Assembly: GCA_965221415.1 (NCBI GenBank)
Contig: OZ244887.1
Coordinates: 1,550,001-1,614,000 of the forward strand
Direction: 5' to 3'
Length of the DNA stretch: 64,000 nt
DNA from: UBA8337 sp965221415
Lineage (GTDB): Bacteria; Pseudomonadota; Alphaproteobacteria; RS24
Position 1 is the stretch's first letter, and every line of letters begins with the position of its first letter. Both the position numbers and the translations under genes were made by a program. The notes under the pieces were generated by a model. The model was given only the letters and a program-made list of their open reading frames with translations. It searched no databases and was not told where the DNA came from. Shown in pieces: positions 17,964-27,683 of the stretch.

Positions 17964-19916
17964 TTAAGCGCCTCTATGACGACCAATCGCGCGCAAATGC
18001 CCCGCCACCCGCCGATAGGAGTCGTTTTTCGAAACACTATGCGGCGCGAACATCATGCGGCAAATCAACACCGCGCAGGCCTCGATTTCTTCGCTAATCT
18101 CTGGCGCGTTTGCCTGCCAACGCCGTGCGAAGTCCATCCGCCCTTCATAAACGAAACGCGAAATACCATATTTCCTCGCCCGCCCCTCGAACCTTTGGTC
18201 AAGCCGCAAAAGCGGGTCGCGCCTTGCCCACATGCGCCACAAAAGCAGCGGCGCGAGAAACGCCAGACTTGTCAGCAGCCAAAAAGTAACGAATGACAAA
18301 AGCCAGCTCGGCACATTGCCCGATAATAATTCCTGACGCGCCGCCTCATCATACAAAACAATATCGCTATTGAGCCGCACGACAAACGCATCGAAGCGTT
18401 GCAGCCCCCGCGCCACATTGCCCCGCCAGCCCTGCTGATATTCGATAGTCGCCGCTGCCTGCTGACGCGCCCCAAAGCGCAATCGCGCATCTGGCACAAA
18501 TTGCGTCGGGTCGAACCTCTGCCACTGACCCGCCGCCATCTCGACTTCCACCCACGCATGCGCATCCGATTGGCGCACGCGATAATATTTGCCAAAGCTG
18601 TTCCACTCACCGCCTGCATAACCAACCACCACATTCGCCGGAATACCCGCCGCCCGCAACGCCGTCGCCATCGCCATCGCATAATGGCTACAGTAACCCT
18701 GCTTGGTCGCAAAAAAGAACTGATCCAATTTGCGCGAGTCATCCCTGCCCAGCCCCGGCGGCGACAATGTGTAGGTAAACCCTCCACGGCGAAACTGCTC
18801 AAGCAAAACGCGCACAAACTCACGACGCGACCCCGCACGCGCATAGGTCTCGCGCGCCCACGCCGCCAGACGCGGCTGGCCATCAATCAAACGATGCGTA
18901 TCAAGTTCAGCGGCAAACGGATTATCAAGTGCAGCCCGCATCTTCACCTGCTGACGCAGCACAGAAAGCGGTCGCGAGGCCACAAACTCACCCTGCGGAT
19001 TAAGTCGCGCCTCGGCATCCACATCCGCTTGCATCGGCACACCCAACACCGGATGCCATTTCGGACGCGCCGTCACATGATGCACCACATACTCAATCGG
19101 CGTGCTGACCGCCCCCAATCTCGCGGTAAAATTAGGACGACTGCGCGTCTCATTCGCCAGCGGCGCACGCACCCATCGCGCCCCTTGCATATGGGTCAGC
19201 ACATGCACCCGCCAATACAAATCTTGCGATGTCATCGGCCCCGACACAAACGCGCGAAACGCATCCTCCCCATTCTCAATAACATCAGAAAAACGCCCGA
19301 TATCTAACTCCTCACCGACCCCGCTAAACGCCGCCTCCTGCTGAAACCCCGGCAAAGTGCTGACATTAAATCGCGGCATCAAAACAAACGCCGTTATCGC
19401 AAAAAACAACGACCCGCTCAGCCCCATCAAAATCGGCAACCACCGAACCCGCAATCCCGACAGCGGCATATTATTCATCCGCAAAGTGCAAACCCCCGTC
19501 GAAAAAATCAGACTGACCAACAACACCAAAAAAACCAATATATTCGTCGACAAAACCATCACGCATAAGGCGGGAAAAAACACCCCGATAAACGTAAACG
19601 CGCCCGGCCGCCCATCATCTTGCACTTGCTCACACGCCGATAAAATCAGCACGCACAGCATAAAAAACGACGCTTGCGGCGGCCTCACCAATTGCCCCAA
19701 CACCAATAACGCCAACGGTATCAGCGTCACCAATAGACACGTGCGCCACACCGAGCTGCGCATCATCGCCAGTGGCCACATCATCGTATAGATGAAAAAC
19801 GTTCGCCAATCCGTCAGCAGCGTCAGGCTCATCGCGACCGGCAACGCGCCCACATAAAGCAGCAAAGCCGTCAATTGCGCCTGCGCCGTGCCCGGCAAAA
19901 ACCCAATCCTACTCAT
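17964..19916 (-). CDS. TgpA-like membrane transglutaminase (DUF3488-transglutaminase)
   Basis: Membrane protein of 650 residues. Five or six hydrophobic N-terminal segments (~10-190) precede a periplasmic region. That region holds a transglutaminase-like domain with Cys in TKQGYCSHYAMAMA (~405), His in SDAHAWVEVE (~450) and Asp in RFDPTQF (~467). A final membrane helix (~545-570) and a cytoplasmic tail follow. I chose the ATG at 19916, overlapping the stop of the DUF58 gene by 8 bases; the frame stays open upstream but inside that gene. MoxR, DUF58 and TgpA genes are commonly found together, and in Pseudomonas TgpA is important for viability. The substrate is unknown. Confidence 0.88.
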   Translation of the reverse strand: MSRIGFLPGTAQAQLTALLLYVGALPVAMSLTLLTDWRTFFIYTMMWPLAMMRSSVWRTCLLVTLIPLALLVLGQLVRPPQASFFMLCVLILSACEQVQDDGRPGAFTFIGVFFPALCVMVLSTNILVFLVLLVSLIFSTGVCTLRMNNMPLSGLRVRWLPILMGLSGSLFFAITAFVLMPRFNVSTLPGFQQEAAFSGVGEELDIGRFSDVIENGEDAFRAFVSGPMTSQDLYWRVHVLTHMQGARWVRAPLANETRSRPNFTARLGAVSTPIEYVVHHVTARPKWHPVLGVPMQADVDAEARLNPQGEFVASRPLSVLRQQVKMRAALDNPFAAELDTHRLIDGQPRLAAWARETYARAGSRREFVRVLLEQFRRGGFTYTLSPPGLGRDDSRKLDQFFFATKQGYCSHYAMAMATALRAAGIPANVVVGYAGGEWNSFGKYYRVRQSDAHAWVEVEMAAGQWQRFDPTQFVPDARLRFGARQQAAATIEYQQGWRGNVARGLQRFDAFVVRLNSDIVLYDEAARQELLSGNVPSWLLSFVTFWLLTSLAFLAPLLLWRMWARRDPLLRLDQRFEGRARKYGISRFVYEGRMDFARRWQANAPEISEEIEACAVLICRMMFAPHSVSKNDSYRRVAGHLRAIGRHRGA

Positions 19917-20877
19917 GCGCCACCCCCTCAACCGTGGCAAGAGCATAAAACGCCTGCGCGCGCGCCTGTTGGTCATAAACGCGATATTCCGCACCGTGCA
20001 AAATCATCCGCGCCGGCGCACCGATACGCTCGGCCACAAGCAACCCGCCCGACAAATACGACAATCCGCTTTCAAACCCGCCCGAAGGGGCGCGCAAAAC
20101 CACCTCACCTTGCGTATCTAAACTATGCTCGCGCACCATCGTCTCACGCGTCGCGGCATAGCGTTTCCAGTCGATGCGCGCGGGCGGGTCGCTATTTTGA
20201 TAATCGCGCAAATGCCCCAACTCATCGGCATAATTATTCTGCTGATGCTTCTGGTTGAGCGTCTGCGCCGCGCTCAAATTCGTGCGCGGATAATACCCCG
20301 CCGCTTGTTCGACGGGCTTAGGCACAACCACCAAATCACCCGGCGGCGTAATCCAACACCACGCCCGCGCAATGCCAAACGGAAATAATGTCTGCACTTT
20401 AATCGGGCAAAGCCCATACACACCCCGCCCCCTATCACCAACCGGCACGCGCAGGCTCGTCGCCCCTCCCGTCATATTAAGCGGCATCACACCATGCGGC
20501 GTGTGTATTTCTATATTAAAAGCCGCGCGGCGTTTCTTGAACCGCAACCAAATGTGATGCGGCTCGCCAGCAAAATAATACGGCGCGATATCAGCCTCGA
20601 TACGCAGACCTTGCAAATTCCGCACACTGGCAATCAACGACAAAATCAGCAGCAGAAACAAAAATATCACCGCCAGTAAAATAAAATTATTCTGCACTTT
20701 ATGCCCCATCGCAAAACTGGCGAGCATCAGAAAAATCATGTAAACGCCATAGCGATTGGGCAAAATAAAAATATGGCTCTGCTGGATTTCCCACACACCC
20801 TTCAGCCACCGCGCACGCCGCAAAGCAATGCGTGCGCTTATGCGCTCCAGCACAGACGATATATTTTGGTGGCTCAC
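19909..20877 (-). CDS. DUF58 family protein
   Basis: Protein of 322 residues with two adjacent transmembrane helices (~45-85) and a C-terminal DUF58 domain. The DUF58 signature is visible as HLRDYQNSDPPARIDWKRYA. The C-terminal part has a von Willebrand A-like fold in this family. DUF58 proteins work with MoxR ATPases as chaperone-like complexes thought to mature or regulate partner proteins. It is the middle gene of a three-gene operon, 17 bases after moxR and overlapping the transglutaminase gene. Confidence 0.87.
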   Translation of the reverse strand: MSHQNISSVLERISARIALRRARWLKGVWEIQQSHIFILPNRYGVYMIFLMLASFAMGHKVQNNFILLAVIFLFLLLILSLIASVRNLQGLRIEADIAPYYFAGEPHHIWLRFKKRRAAFNIEIHTPHGVMPLNMTGGATSLRVPVGDRGRGVYGLCPIKVQTLFPFGIARAWCWITPPGDLVVVPKPVEQAAGYYPRTNLSAAQTLNQKHQQNNYADELGHLRDYQNSDPPARIDWKRYAATRETMVREHSLDTQGEVVLRAPSGGFESGLSYLSGGLLVAERIGAPARMILHGAEYRVYDQQARAQAFYALATVEGVAHE

Positions 20878-20894
20878 AATACCCGCCAGTCCCC

Positions 20895-21827
20895 TTAGGG
20901 GGCTGCAACCTGTCGCAAAACATCGTTTAGAAAATCAACCGACGTGCCCGTGACCGACCCCAAACGGTGCTGCAAGGCAGGCGCAAACACAGCCTGCACA
21001 TCCTCGGGCAGACAATAATCGCGCCCCTCAATCATCGCGGTGGCTTGCGCCAGACCTTTGATTTGAATCAGTGCGCGCACCGATAAATTCGGAATACTCG
21101 CCGTGCGCAACTGGTCGGCCAGCTGTTGCACATAGGCAATAATCGGCTCCGAAAAACCAATCGCATGACGCTGGCGCAACAACACCTCAAACGCTCCCTT
21201 GGCAAACACGGGCGGCATTTGCTCAAAGTTTTCTTCGCCAGATTGCGCATCGCGCAAAATATCCGCCTCCGCATCAAAAGACGGCAGACCAAGACTGAAC
21301 GACACACAAAATCGGTCGAGCTGCGATTCTGGCAATGGCGAAACACCAACCTGCTCAATCGGGTTTTGGGTCGCGATAACAATAAACGGTGCGGGCAAAT
21401 TAAAACTCGTGCCATCGACCGTCACCTGACGCTCGGCCATCGCCTCAAGCAGGGCAGACTGGCTTTTCGACGGCGCGCGGTTCAGCTCATCGGCCAATAA
21501 AACTTGCGTAAAAACCGGCCCTTGCCGAAACTCAAAATGCCCACTCTGCGAGTCAAAAATATTAACCCCCACAACGTCAGATGGCGTCGTATCGTTGGTA
21601 CATTGCAGGCGGCTCCAATCGAGCTGCAAATGGTAGCCCAGCGCATGCGCCAGACTGGTTTTGCCCATTCCGGGTGCATCTTCAATCAGCAAATGCCCTC
21701 CCGACAACATAGCCGCCAGAGCCAAACGTATCTGTTGCGGTTTATCTCGCACGCTCACCAAAACCGCATCGACCACACTTTCCAATTGACTCAACTCAAC
21801 TTTACCAATCGTTTCCGCAACACTCAT
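20895..21827 (-). CDS. MoxR-family AAA+ ATPase
   Basis: AAA+ ATPase of 310 residues. Walker A is EDAPGMGKTSLAHALG, Walker B with the MoxR signature is VLLADELNRAPSKSQ, and ALLEAMAERQVTVDG and ATQNPIEQVG (sensor 1) follow. MoxR proteins are cytoplasmic chaperone-like ATPases that act with DUF58/VWA partners. It heads the operon MoxR-DUF58-TgpA. The intergenic space upstream (about 100 bases, AT-rich) separates it from the divergent small Cys protein. Confidence 0.93.
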   Translation of the reverse strand: MSVAETIGKVELSQLESVVDAVLVSVRDKPQQIRLALAAMLSGGHLLIEDAPGMGKTSLAHALGYHLQLDWSRLQCTNDTTPSDVVGVNIFDSQSGHFEFRQGPVFTQVLLADELNRAPSKSQSALLEAMAERQVTVDGTSFNLPAPFIVIATQNPIEQVGVSPLPESQLDRFCVSFSLGLPSFDAEADILRDAQSGEENFEQMPPVFAKGAFEVLLRQRHAIGFSEPIIAYVQQLADQLRTASIPNLSVRALIQIKGLAQATAMIEGRDYCLPEDVQAVFAPALQHRLGSVTGTSVDFLNDVLRQVAAP

Positions 21828-21929
21828 TACTCACTCCAAAAATATACTTTGTTAAAGAATATAGACTTTAAGTGAAAAAATATACAAACAAAACTTGCTT
21901 TTCTTTACGTCATATCCCAGTCTAACGCT

Positions 21930-22166
21930 ATGGATGATCCAATTTTTTTACCCCCTGTGGCCTCTATGCCGATTGTACACTGCGCCCATTGCCGCTTTTG
22001 GGATGCGCATTTATTGTCGCGCCCAACCCGCACACCCGAAGGCTTATGTCGGCGCAAAGCTCCGCAGCCAACTCTTATCGGCGAGGATATAGATGTTGGC
22101 ATCAGCTGGCCGCGCACGTTTGAAGATGATTGGTGCGGCGACGGCGAACCACACGCGCCATCTTAA
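21930..22166 (+). CDS. small four-Cys protein (CxxC pair) of unknown function
   Basis: Protein of 78 residues (or 66 from the second ATG at 21966). HCAHCRFWD, GLCRRKAPQP and WPRTFEDDWCGDGE spell a recurring pattern: CxxCRFW, then a CRRxAP element, then WPxT--DDWCG. I recognise this layout from small uncharacterised proteobacterial proteins that may bind a metal. No Shine-Dalgarno is visible before either ATG. It ends 4 bases inside the convergent pilC gene. The strong motif conservation argues that it is real despite its size. Confidence 0.65.
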   Translation: MDDPIFLPPVASMPIVHCAHCRFWDAHLLSRPTRTPEGLCRRKAPQPTLIGEDIDVGISWPRTFEDDWCGDGEPHAPS

Positions 22167-23395
22167 CCACCTGCCAAATCGCCCGCCGAGAAAATCGGCA
22201 AATATAGCGCGACCACCATCATGCCGATAAGCCCGCCGACAATCACAATCATAATCGGCTCGATGACAGTCGAGAGGCCATCGACCAGAGCGTCAAACTC
22301 TTCTTCATAATAAGTGGCGATGGAATTGAGCATTTCTTCCATATTACCTGTGCGCTCGCCAACCGCGATAAGCTGCGAGAGTTCGCTAGGAAAGACTTTT
22401 TCCTTGGCGAACAAGCCCGATAATTCCGCCCCCGTCATCACATCGCGTTTGACCCGTCCAAAGGCGTTGATAAATAATGTGTTCGTGGTCACCGTCGAGG
22501 CAACATTCAGCGTCTCCAATACGTTCACCCCCGCCGCAAACAAATTGGCCATCAACAGCGAGGCACGCGCCACCACAGCCATCATAATAATCGAGCCAAA
22601 AAGCGGCATTCTGAGCAATAGCGCGTGCCACCCATAGCGATAGGGAAGGATATATCTCGCCAACAGCCGATGCGTTGTCAAAAAACCGACAACCACCCCG
22701 ACAACCCCCAACACATTATAAATATTGGCAATCCACTCGCTTGCATCGACAATCGCTTGTGTTGGACTCGGCAGCGCGATGCCCATCCCCTCATACATTT
22801 CCTGAAAAGTCGGCACCACATTGGTCAGCATAAAAATCGAAATACCCACTGACACGGTAATCAGGGTCGCAGGGTAAAACATCGCCGATTTGATACCCGA
22901 TTTAATCTTCTGCTGCTTCTCCAAAATCTCCACCAGCTTATCGATAAATTTATCCAACAAGCCCGACACTTCACCCGCCTCAACCATATTCAAATAAACA
23001 TTATCGAAATGTCTATCCTGCTGGCGAAACGCTTCGGAGAGCGGTTTACCATCGTTCAACGCGGCAATCATTTGCTGACATGTGCGTTTCATATTGGCGT
23101 TTTTGGTCTGGTCTTCCACCATCATCAGACTGTCCAAAATGGGCAACCCCGCCCGTATCATGGTTGATAGTTTCTTCGTAAATAAAAGTATCTCCTTCGA
23201 CGGGATAGACCCGAAAGGTCCCCATGTGATTTCAAGGTTAAAGGCGCTTTTTCCTTTTTCTTTAATTTCTTTGATATTTTTCACGCGCACACGTTGTTGC
23301 CGCAACGCCGCACGCGCCCGTGCGCTTGATGTCGCGGCAATCTTGCCTTTGACTTTCTTGCCGCCCTGAATGCCAGCATATACAAATTGCGCCAT
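22163..23395 (-). CDS. pilC: type IV pilus inner-membrane platform protein PilC/GspF
   Basis: Platform protein of 410 residues. It has an N-terminal MAQFVYAGIQGGKKVKGKI segment, two T2SSF domains (~75-195 and ~275-400), the GxPxxxAL-type LSEAFRQQDRHFDNVYLNMV motif, and three membrane helices. It couples the PilB/PilT motors to pilin insertion. It is the last gene of block B, 9 bases after pilB. Length is standard for the family (about 400). Confidence 0.93.
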   Translation of the reverse strand: MAQFVYAGIQGGKKVKGKIAATSSARARAALRQQRVRVKNIKEIKEKGKSAFNLEITWGPFGSIPSKEILLFTKKLSTMIRAGLPILDSLMMVEDQTKNANMKRTCQQMIAALNDGKPLSEAFRQQDRHFDNVYLNMVEAGEVSGLLDKFIDKLVEILEKQQKIKSGIKSAMFYPATLITVSVGISIFMLTNVVPTFQEMYEGMGIALPSPTQAIVDASEWIANIYNVLGVVGVVVGFLTTHRLLARYILPYRYGWHALLLRMPLFGSIIMMAVVARASLLMANLFAAGVNVLETLNVASTVTTNTLFINAFGRVKRDVMTGAELSGLFAKEKVFPSELSQLIAVGERTGNMEEMLNSIATYYEEEFDALVDGLSTVIEPIMIVIVGGLIGMMVVALYLPIFSAGDLAGG

Positions 23396-23404
23396 AATCT
23401 ACAC

Positions 23405-25120
23405 CTAACTGACGACCAGCACCCTTGTGAACTCTTCAACACACAACACGCCAGAGCGCACCAAATCGCGCCCCACTTCTTGCATGGTCATAAAATTATC
23501 AAGCCGCGCCGCTGCGAGAATCTCTGGCGGTTGCGCTTGTTTCAAAATCGTTTGTTCGACCTCTGGCGTGATGCGCAAAACTTCGTAAATGCCTTGCCGC
23601 CCCTTATAGCCAGTGCCGTCACATTCGGTACATCCGCCGCCGCGACGCGGCTGAAAACCCTCTATTTCTTGCTCGGTGAACCCAACAATTTCCAACGCGC
23701 TCGGGGTTACATTCGTGTCGGGTATCAAGCAATTCTGACAATTTTTACGCGCCAAACGTTGCGCCACAATAAGCGATAGGGCGGCCGAAATCATAAAGCT
23801 CGGCACACCCATATTCAGCAAACGCGAGATCGTCGCAATCGCATCATTTGTGTGCAGCGTCGACAACAGCAAGTGACCCGTCAGCGCGGCTTTCACGGCA
23901 ATCTCAACCGTCTCTTGGTCGCGAATCTCACCCACCAGAATAACCTCAGGGTCTTGGCGCAAAAAGGCACGCAAAATAGCCGAGAACGTCAAGCCAACTT
24001 TCTCATTGGCTTGCGTTTGACCAAGCCCCTCCAAATAATATTCAACCGGGTCTTCCGCCGTCATAATATTCGTGCCGGGGTCGTTAATATATTGCAGCGC
24101 GCCATAAAGCGTGGTGGTTTTGCCAGACCCCGTCGGCCCCGTCACCAACACCATGCCCTGCGGTGCGGTAATCGCCTCGATAAGCTTTTGCAAATCGCTT
24201 TCGGTAAAACCAATTTTTTCAATCGACAGCGACGGGTCGCCCTTCAACAAGCGGATACAAATGCGCTCGCCATTCTTGCCCGGCAGCACATTAAAGCGCG
24301 TATCAATATCTTGCCCATCGCCAGCCTTAAATGTAATCGCCCCATCTTGCGGCAAGCGTTTTTCAGAAATATCGCAATCGGCGAGAATCTTCAGACGCGT
24401 CACAACGGGCAGATAATTATGGAACAAATAATCCCCAAACTGCTCTTGCGTCTGCAGCACACCATTGATGCGAAAGCGAATGCGCGCCGCTTCACGATAA
24501 GGCTCGATATGAATATCACTCGCATCGGCGACGATAGATTGCTGCAAAATATCATCCACAAACTTAATCACCAGCGTTGGATTATCGAGGTCATAGGTCG
24601 AGCGTTTGCGCGCAGGCTTTTGCGATGCAAGCGGCGGCGCTTCGGTTGGCTTTTTCTTTTCCTTTTCAGCGATGGCTTGTGCGACTTCGGGGCTTTGCAT
24701 ACACGCGTCGAACTCGCTCGGCTTTATCAAAAAAAACTCAACATTTTGATTACTCAACGCCTTGATTTGATTAGCCAATGTCGATTTCGTCGGGTCAACC
24801 GTGCCGACGCGCAAAAATCGTCCCTCGCGCGCAAAAGGCAAAATATGCTCCTGCGTTATCATGGTTTGCGGAATGGCCGCCAACGCATCGGGAGCAATCT
24901 CAGCTGCCGTAAGCGTTTTGCGGCGCAGCGCATAAGCCCGCGACAACACCGTCATCACCAATTCCTCGTCAACCGAGCCTTGCATCAGCATGGAAAGCGC
25001 CCGCCCCGAACGCGATTCAGCCTGCAGCATAGTCTCCTTTAGCTTTTCTGCCTCGAGCTGACCACTCGCCTGCAAAATGCGCAAAACACGGTCGGCCACA
25101 TCTTTGGAATACTCAATCAC
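23405..25120 (-). CDS. pilB: type IV pilus extension ATPase PilB/MshE/GspE
   Basis: Assembly ATPase of 571 residues. An N-terminal MshEN-like domain (~15-140) precedes the RecA-like core. Walker A is VTGPTGSGKTTTLYGALQ (~330), Walker B is PEVILVGEIRD and the His box is GHLLLSTLHT. A tetracysteine zinc element (CQNC and CTEC) lies near 455-500. MshEN domains can bind cyclic-di-GMP, so motor control by that messenger is possible. The GTG start overlaps the preceding stop as GTGA, and no nearby ATG fits, which implies translational coupling. Distinct from PilT, which lacks the N-terminal domain and zinc Cys. Confidence 0.93.
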   Translation of the reverse strand: MIEYSKDVADRVLRILQASGQLEAEKLKETMLQAESRSGRALSMLMQGSVDEELVMTVLSRAYALRRKTLTAAEIAPDALAAIPQTMITQEHILPFAREGRFLRVGTVDPTKSTLANQIKALSNQNVEFFLIKPSEFDACMQSPEVAQAIAEKEKKKPTEAPPLASQKPARKRSTYDLDNPTLVIKFVDDILQQSIVADASDIHIEPYREAARIRFRINGVLQTQEQFGDYLFHNYLPVVTRLKILADCDISEKRLPQDGAITFKAGDGQDIDTRFNVLPGKNGERICIRLLKGDPSLSIEKIGFTESDLQKLIEAITAPQGMVLVTGPTGSGKTTTLYGALQYINDPGTNIMTAEDPVEYYLEGLGQTQANEKVGLTFSAILRAFLRQDPEVILVGEIRDQETVEIAVKAALTGHLLLSTLHTNDAIATISRLLNMGVPSFMISAALSLIVAQRLARKNCQNCLIPDTNVTPSALEIVGFTEQEIEGFQPRRGGGCTECDGTGYKGRQGIYEVLRITPEVEQTILKQAQPPEILAAARLDNFMTMQEVGRDLVRSGVLCVEEFTRVLVVS

Positions 25121-26658
25121 TTAATATCCGTCCCCAAAACCTGATTGAGCGCATCAACCGAACGCGCACGGCGTTTAATCTCTTTTTCTTTAATCCGTCC
25201 CACCGCGCCTGTATCAACCTCTGCCGCCGCCTCGCCGACTTGCTTTGCCACATTGGCGCCCGCACCCGTGGCCACCGCCGCGGCTTGGGCAATGGCGCGT
25301 TGGCGTGCGGCTTCTTCGGCTTTGAGTTTCGCGATGGGGTCGATTTCTGGTATTTTATTCAGCGGCAAAGTGAGTAAATACCCGCTCGCATCGGTTAGCA
25401 TGATGCGGTCGGGGGTGATTTTCGCAATCGTGCCTTCATTATTGCCAAGCTCTTGCCCCTCGGTGAGAAAATATTCGAGCTTGGTCAATTTCTCCACATC
25501 GACAATCGCGCTATTGATTTCATTTTCGTCATCAAAATAAACATAAGGGCTGACCGAGATAACCGCCTGACTATCAAAATTGCGCACGCGCTCTGGCCCC
25601 GGCACACGCTCGACCACCAGACACGGCAAATTATCGCGCCGAAACAACGCGCAAAATGCTTCGCCATGGCGCAGCGAACGCAACGGCCCGATATCCATAT
25701 TATAAAACCGTCGGTTCTTGCTATGGCTGGCACGCTCAAGCCGCAGCACAATATCGCTATCCATAAGCTCGTAATATTTATTGTAAAACTCGCGTGCGCT
25801 GCGCAGTGCCTCGGCTTTCGTCTTAAACTGCCCAAGGCGCGCATACGGCAAACGCGCTTGCTCCAAATAGCTCAAATCCAATTTGGGCGGCTGCGGCACC
25901 GCCATATTCGAGAGCCTCTCATTGATGGCCTTTTCGCGCACCAGAAATCGCCGTCCGACAACCAACGCCGCACTGGCATCAAGATTATTGCGCACCCGCA
26001 GCCGTGCCGCGTCTGTATCATAGACTTTTGCCAATTTAGCCAGCGTATCGCCGCGTGTGATAATATGCGTGAGTGGCCCATTATCGCGCGGCGACACATA
26101 AAAGCGTTTTGCATTGGGCAGTTGTGCTACACGCGACACGCCGTTCATCGCCAGCAAATCATCAAGCTGCATCACCAATTTTTTAGCAATCGCGGCAAGC
26201 GGCTCGTCAACCAAACGCTCATACACCCAGCGACGCTCTTCGCCCGACCAATATAAAATATTTTTATCTGGCTTTTGCTTTTCCTTATATATGTGAATCA
26301 CCGGCTCGCTTTGCGGGCGCGATAAAACCAAACCATCAAGGCGATATTTTCGCGCCGCAAAAGCGGTGAAAAAATCAGGGTCGGAAACAAGCCCCGCAGA
26401 AATCGCCTCGCCCGTCTCATCCGCGCTAAAAAGCTCGCCGGCCGCCTCGCGCCGCTTGCGCTGCTCCAACTCCAAAGCCCGCCGCGCCAGACTCTCAGCC
26501 TCACGCGCCATCCGAAGCCGTTCGTCTAACCGCTGCAGCCCTCGCACAAACGGGTCTTGCGGATTGGCCGCCTGCAACGCAGCCTGCTCTTGCGCCAACG
26601 CAAATTGCGGGGTCATCAGAATGGCACTCAACAGAACCGCATAAAACAGATATCGCAT
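25117..26658 (-). CDS. periplasmic LysM-SPOR protein with PilP-like end
   Basis: Secreted protein of about 513 residues with an unusual composite layout. A signal peptide (ending ALAQEQ) precedes a helical Arg/Glu-rich stretch, then a LysM module (ITRGDTLAKLAKVYDTDA, ~200-250). A SPOR-like domain follows (LGQFKTKAEALRSAREFYN to about 350). The C-terminal segment (GTIAKITPDRIMLTDASGYL) resembles the beta-domain of PilP/MshK pilotins that contact the secretin. LysM and SPOR both bind peptidoglycan. It holds the PilP position in the operon, after PilO-like and before pilB. The ATG at 26658 shares one base with the previous stop; a GTG at 26661 is an alternative. Confidence 0.75.
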   Translation of the reverse strand: MRYLFYAVLLSAILMTPQFALAQEQAALQAANPQDPFVRGLQRLDERLRMAREAESLARRALELEQRKRREAAGELFSADETGEAISAGLVSDPDFFTAFAARKYRLDGLVLSRPQSEPVIHIYKEKQKPDKNILYWSGEERRWVYERLVDEPLAAIAKKLVMQLDDLLAMNGVSRVAQLPNAKRFYVSPRDNGPLTHIITRGDTLAKLAKVYDTDAARLRVRNNLDASAALVVGRRFLVREKAINERLSNMAVPQPPKLDLSYLEQARLPYARLGQFKTKAEALRSAREFYNKYYELMDSDIVLRLERASHSKNRRFYNMDIGPLRSLRHGEAFCALFRRDNLPCLVVERVPGPERVRNFDSQAVISVSPYVYFDDENEINSAIVDVEKLTKLEYFLTEGQELGNNEGTIAKITPDRIMLTDASGYLLTLPLNKIPEIDPIAKLKAEEAARQRAIAQAAAVATGAGANVAKQVGEAAAEVDTGAVGRIKEKEIKRRARSVDALNQVLGTDIK

Positions 26659-27683
26659 CACCCGCCCCCCTCTTTCGCCGTCACACCATCAAGGCCTTGG
26701 TCATAGGCGCGCTGCACTGGCACAAGAAATTGGGCATCAATTTTTAAATCTAAGCTGTTCGGAATGGCCATCATGGTTTCGTTGACAACCAAAATATTCT
26801 TGCTCTGCTCGACAAAAATGCGGCGAATTTCGGTGTACACATCATAGCGTCCCGTCAGGGCTAAATTGACCAGTTTCGCCTCTTGCACCCTATCGCCGAC
26901 CACCACTTTGCGCACCTTATCGGCACCAATATTATAGCTCAAAAGCTCGACATCATATTTCTGCAAAGCCAGTAGATAATTATTGAGCAGCCCATCAAAT
27001 TGGCTTTCGGACATAAACCCATCAATGAGTTGCTTGGCTTCGCCTTGCGACCGCCCGATATTTTTCTGCAAGCTATCGGCAATCTTTTTGTCTTTCTTGC
27101 TGCTGGCTTGATAGCTGCTGATTTGGGTCATTTTTCGATTATTGTCAGAAATCTGCGGCTGAATAACGCCCAAATTTATCACCGGCGGCACGGCCGCCAC
27201 CAACACCAAACCGATAACGCGTAGCATGGTGAACGGAAAGCTCGACGCGCCCGATTGCGCATGATAAGCCGCGCTCGCATCTTTTACGCCAACCAATCGC
27301 CCCGCCGCCCCGCGACCTGCTTTATGAAACCGTCCCCATAAAGCCCGCCACCCTTTCGGCGGCTCTTCTAAATCAAAAAACGGGTCATCCTCATCATCAA
27401 TGTCGTCGCCAATGTCAGTGTCGGCAATTTCTTCATTCTCCGCACGCGGGGCATCTTCCATCTGGTTGAGCAAGTCGATGAACGCCTCAATATGTTCGTC
27501 TGTGCGCGCATCTTCAGAGTCTATAGGAGCAGCCTCATTTTGGCTAAATGCCAAATCAGGAACAATCTTGAGACTGGGCGGCGGCGGATTTTCAGCCGCA
27601 TTAATCTCGGCCAATAAAGCGCGCGCATCTGGCGACAGTAACGCTTCTGGACAAGTATCGAGAGGGGCGCGCATTTCAGACAT
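26658..27683 (-). CDS. PilO-like inner-membrane pilus alignment protein with long acidic N-terminus
   Basis: Bitopic membrane protein of 341 residues. A long cytoplasmic acidic, low-complexity N-terminus (~1-125) precedes one membrane helix (~158-178, TMLRVIGLVLVAAVPPVINL). A coiled-coil segment (~190-240) and a ferredoxin-like C-terminal domain (~245-325) follow, as in PilO/MshJ/GspM. It would pair with the PilN-like part of the preceding protein. The ATG overlaps the preceding stop as TAATG. The long cytoplasmic extension is unusual; PilO normally has about 20 residues there. Family call rests on topology and gene order. Confidence 0.7.
   Translation of the reverse strand: MSEMRAPLDTCPEALLSPDARALLAEINAAENPPPPSLKIVPDLAFSQNEAAPIDSEDARTDEHIEAFIDLLNQMEDAPRAENEEIADTDIGDDIDDEDDPFFDLEEPPKGWRALWGRFHKAGRGAAGRLVGVKDASAAYHAQSGASSFPFTMLRVIGLVLVAAVPPVINLGVIQPQISDNNRKMTQISSYQASSKKDKKIADSLQKNIGRSQGEAKQLIDGFMSESQFDGLLNNYLLALQKYDVELLSYNIGADKVRKVVVGDRVQEAKLVNLALTGRYDVYTEIRRIFVEQSKNILVVNETMMAIPNSLDLKIDAQFLVPVQRAYDQGLDGVTAKEGGG

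Noticed and set aside
18399..19307. Open frame on the plus strand opposite the transglutaminase gene (about 302 residues)
   Set aside because: Extremely Arg/His-rich and unlike any family; antisense artefact.
23852..25042. Long open frame on the plus strand opposite pilB (about 396 residues)
   Set aside because: Arg/His/Asn-rich product with no recognisable fold; it mirrors the codon bias of the well-supported pilB gene.
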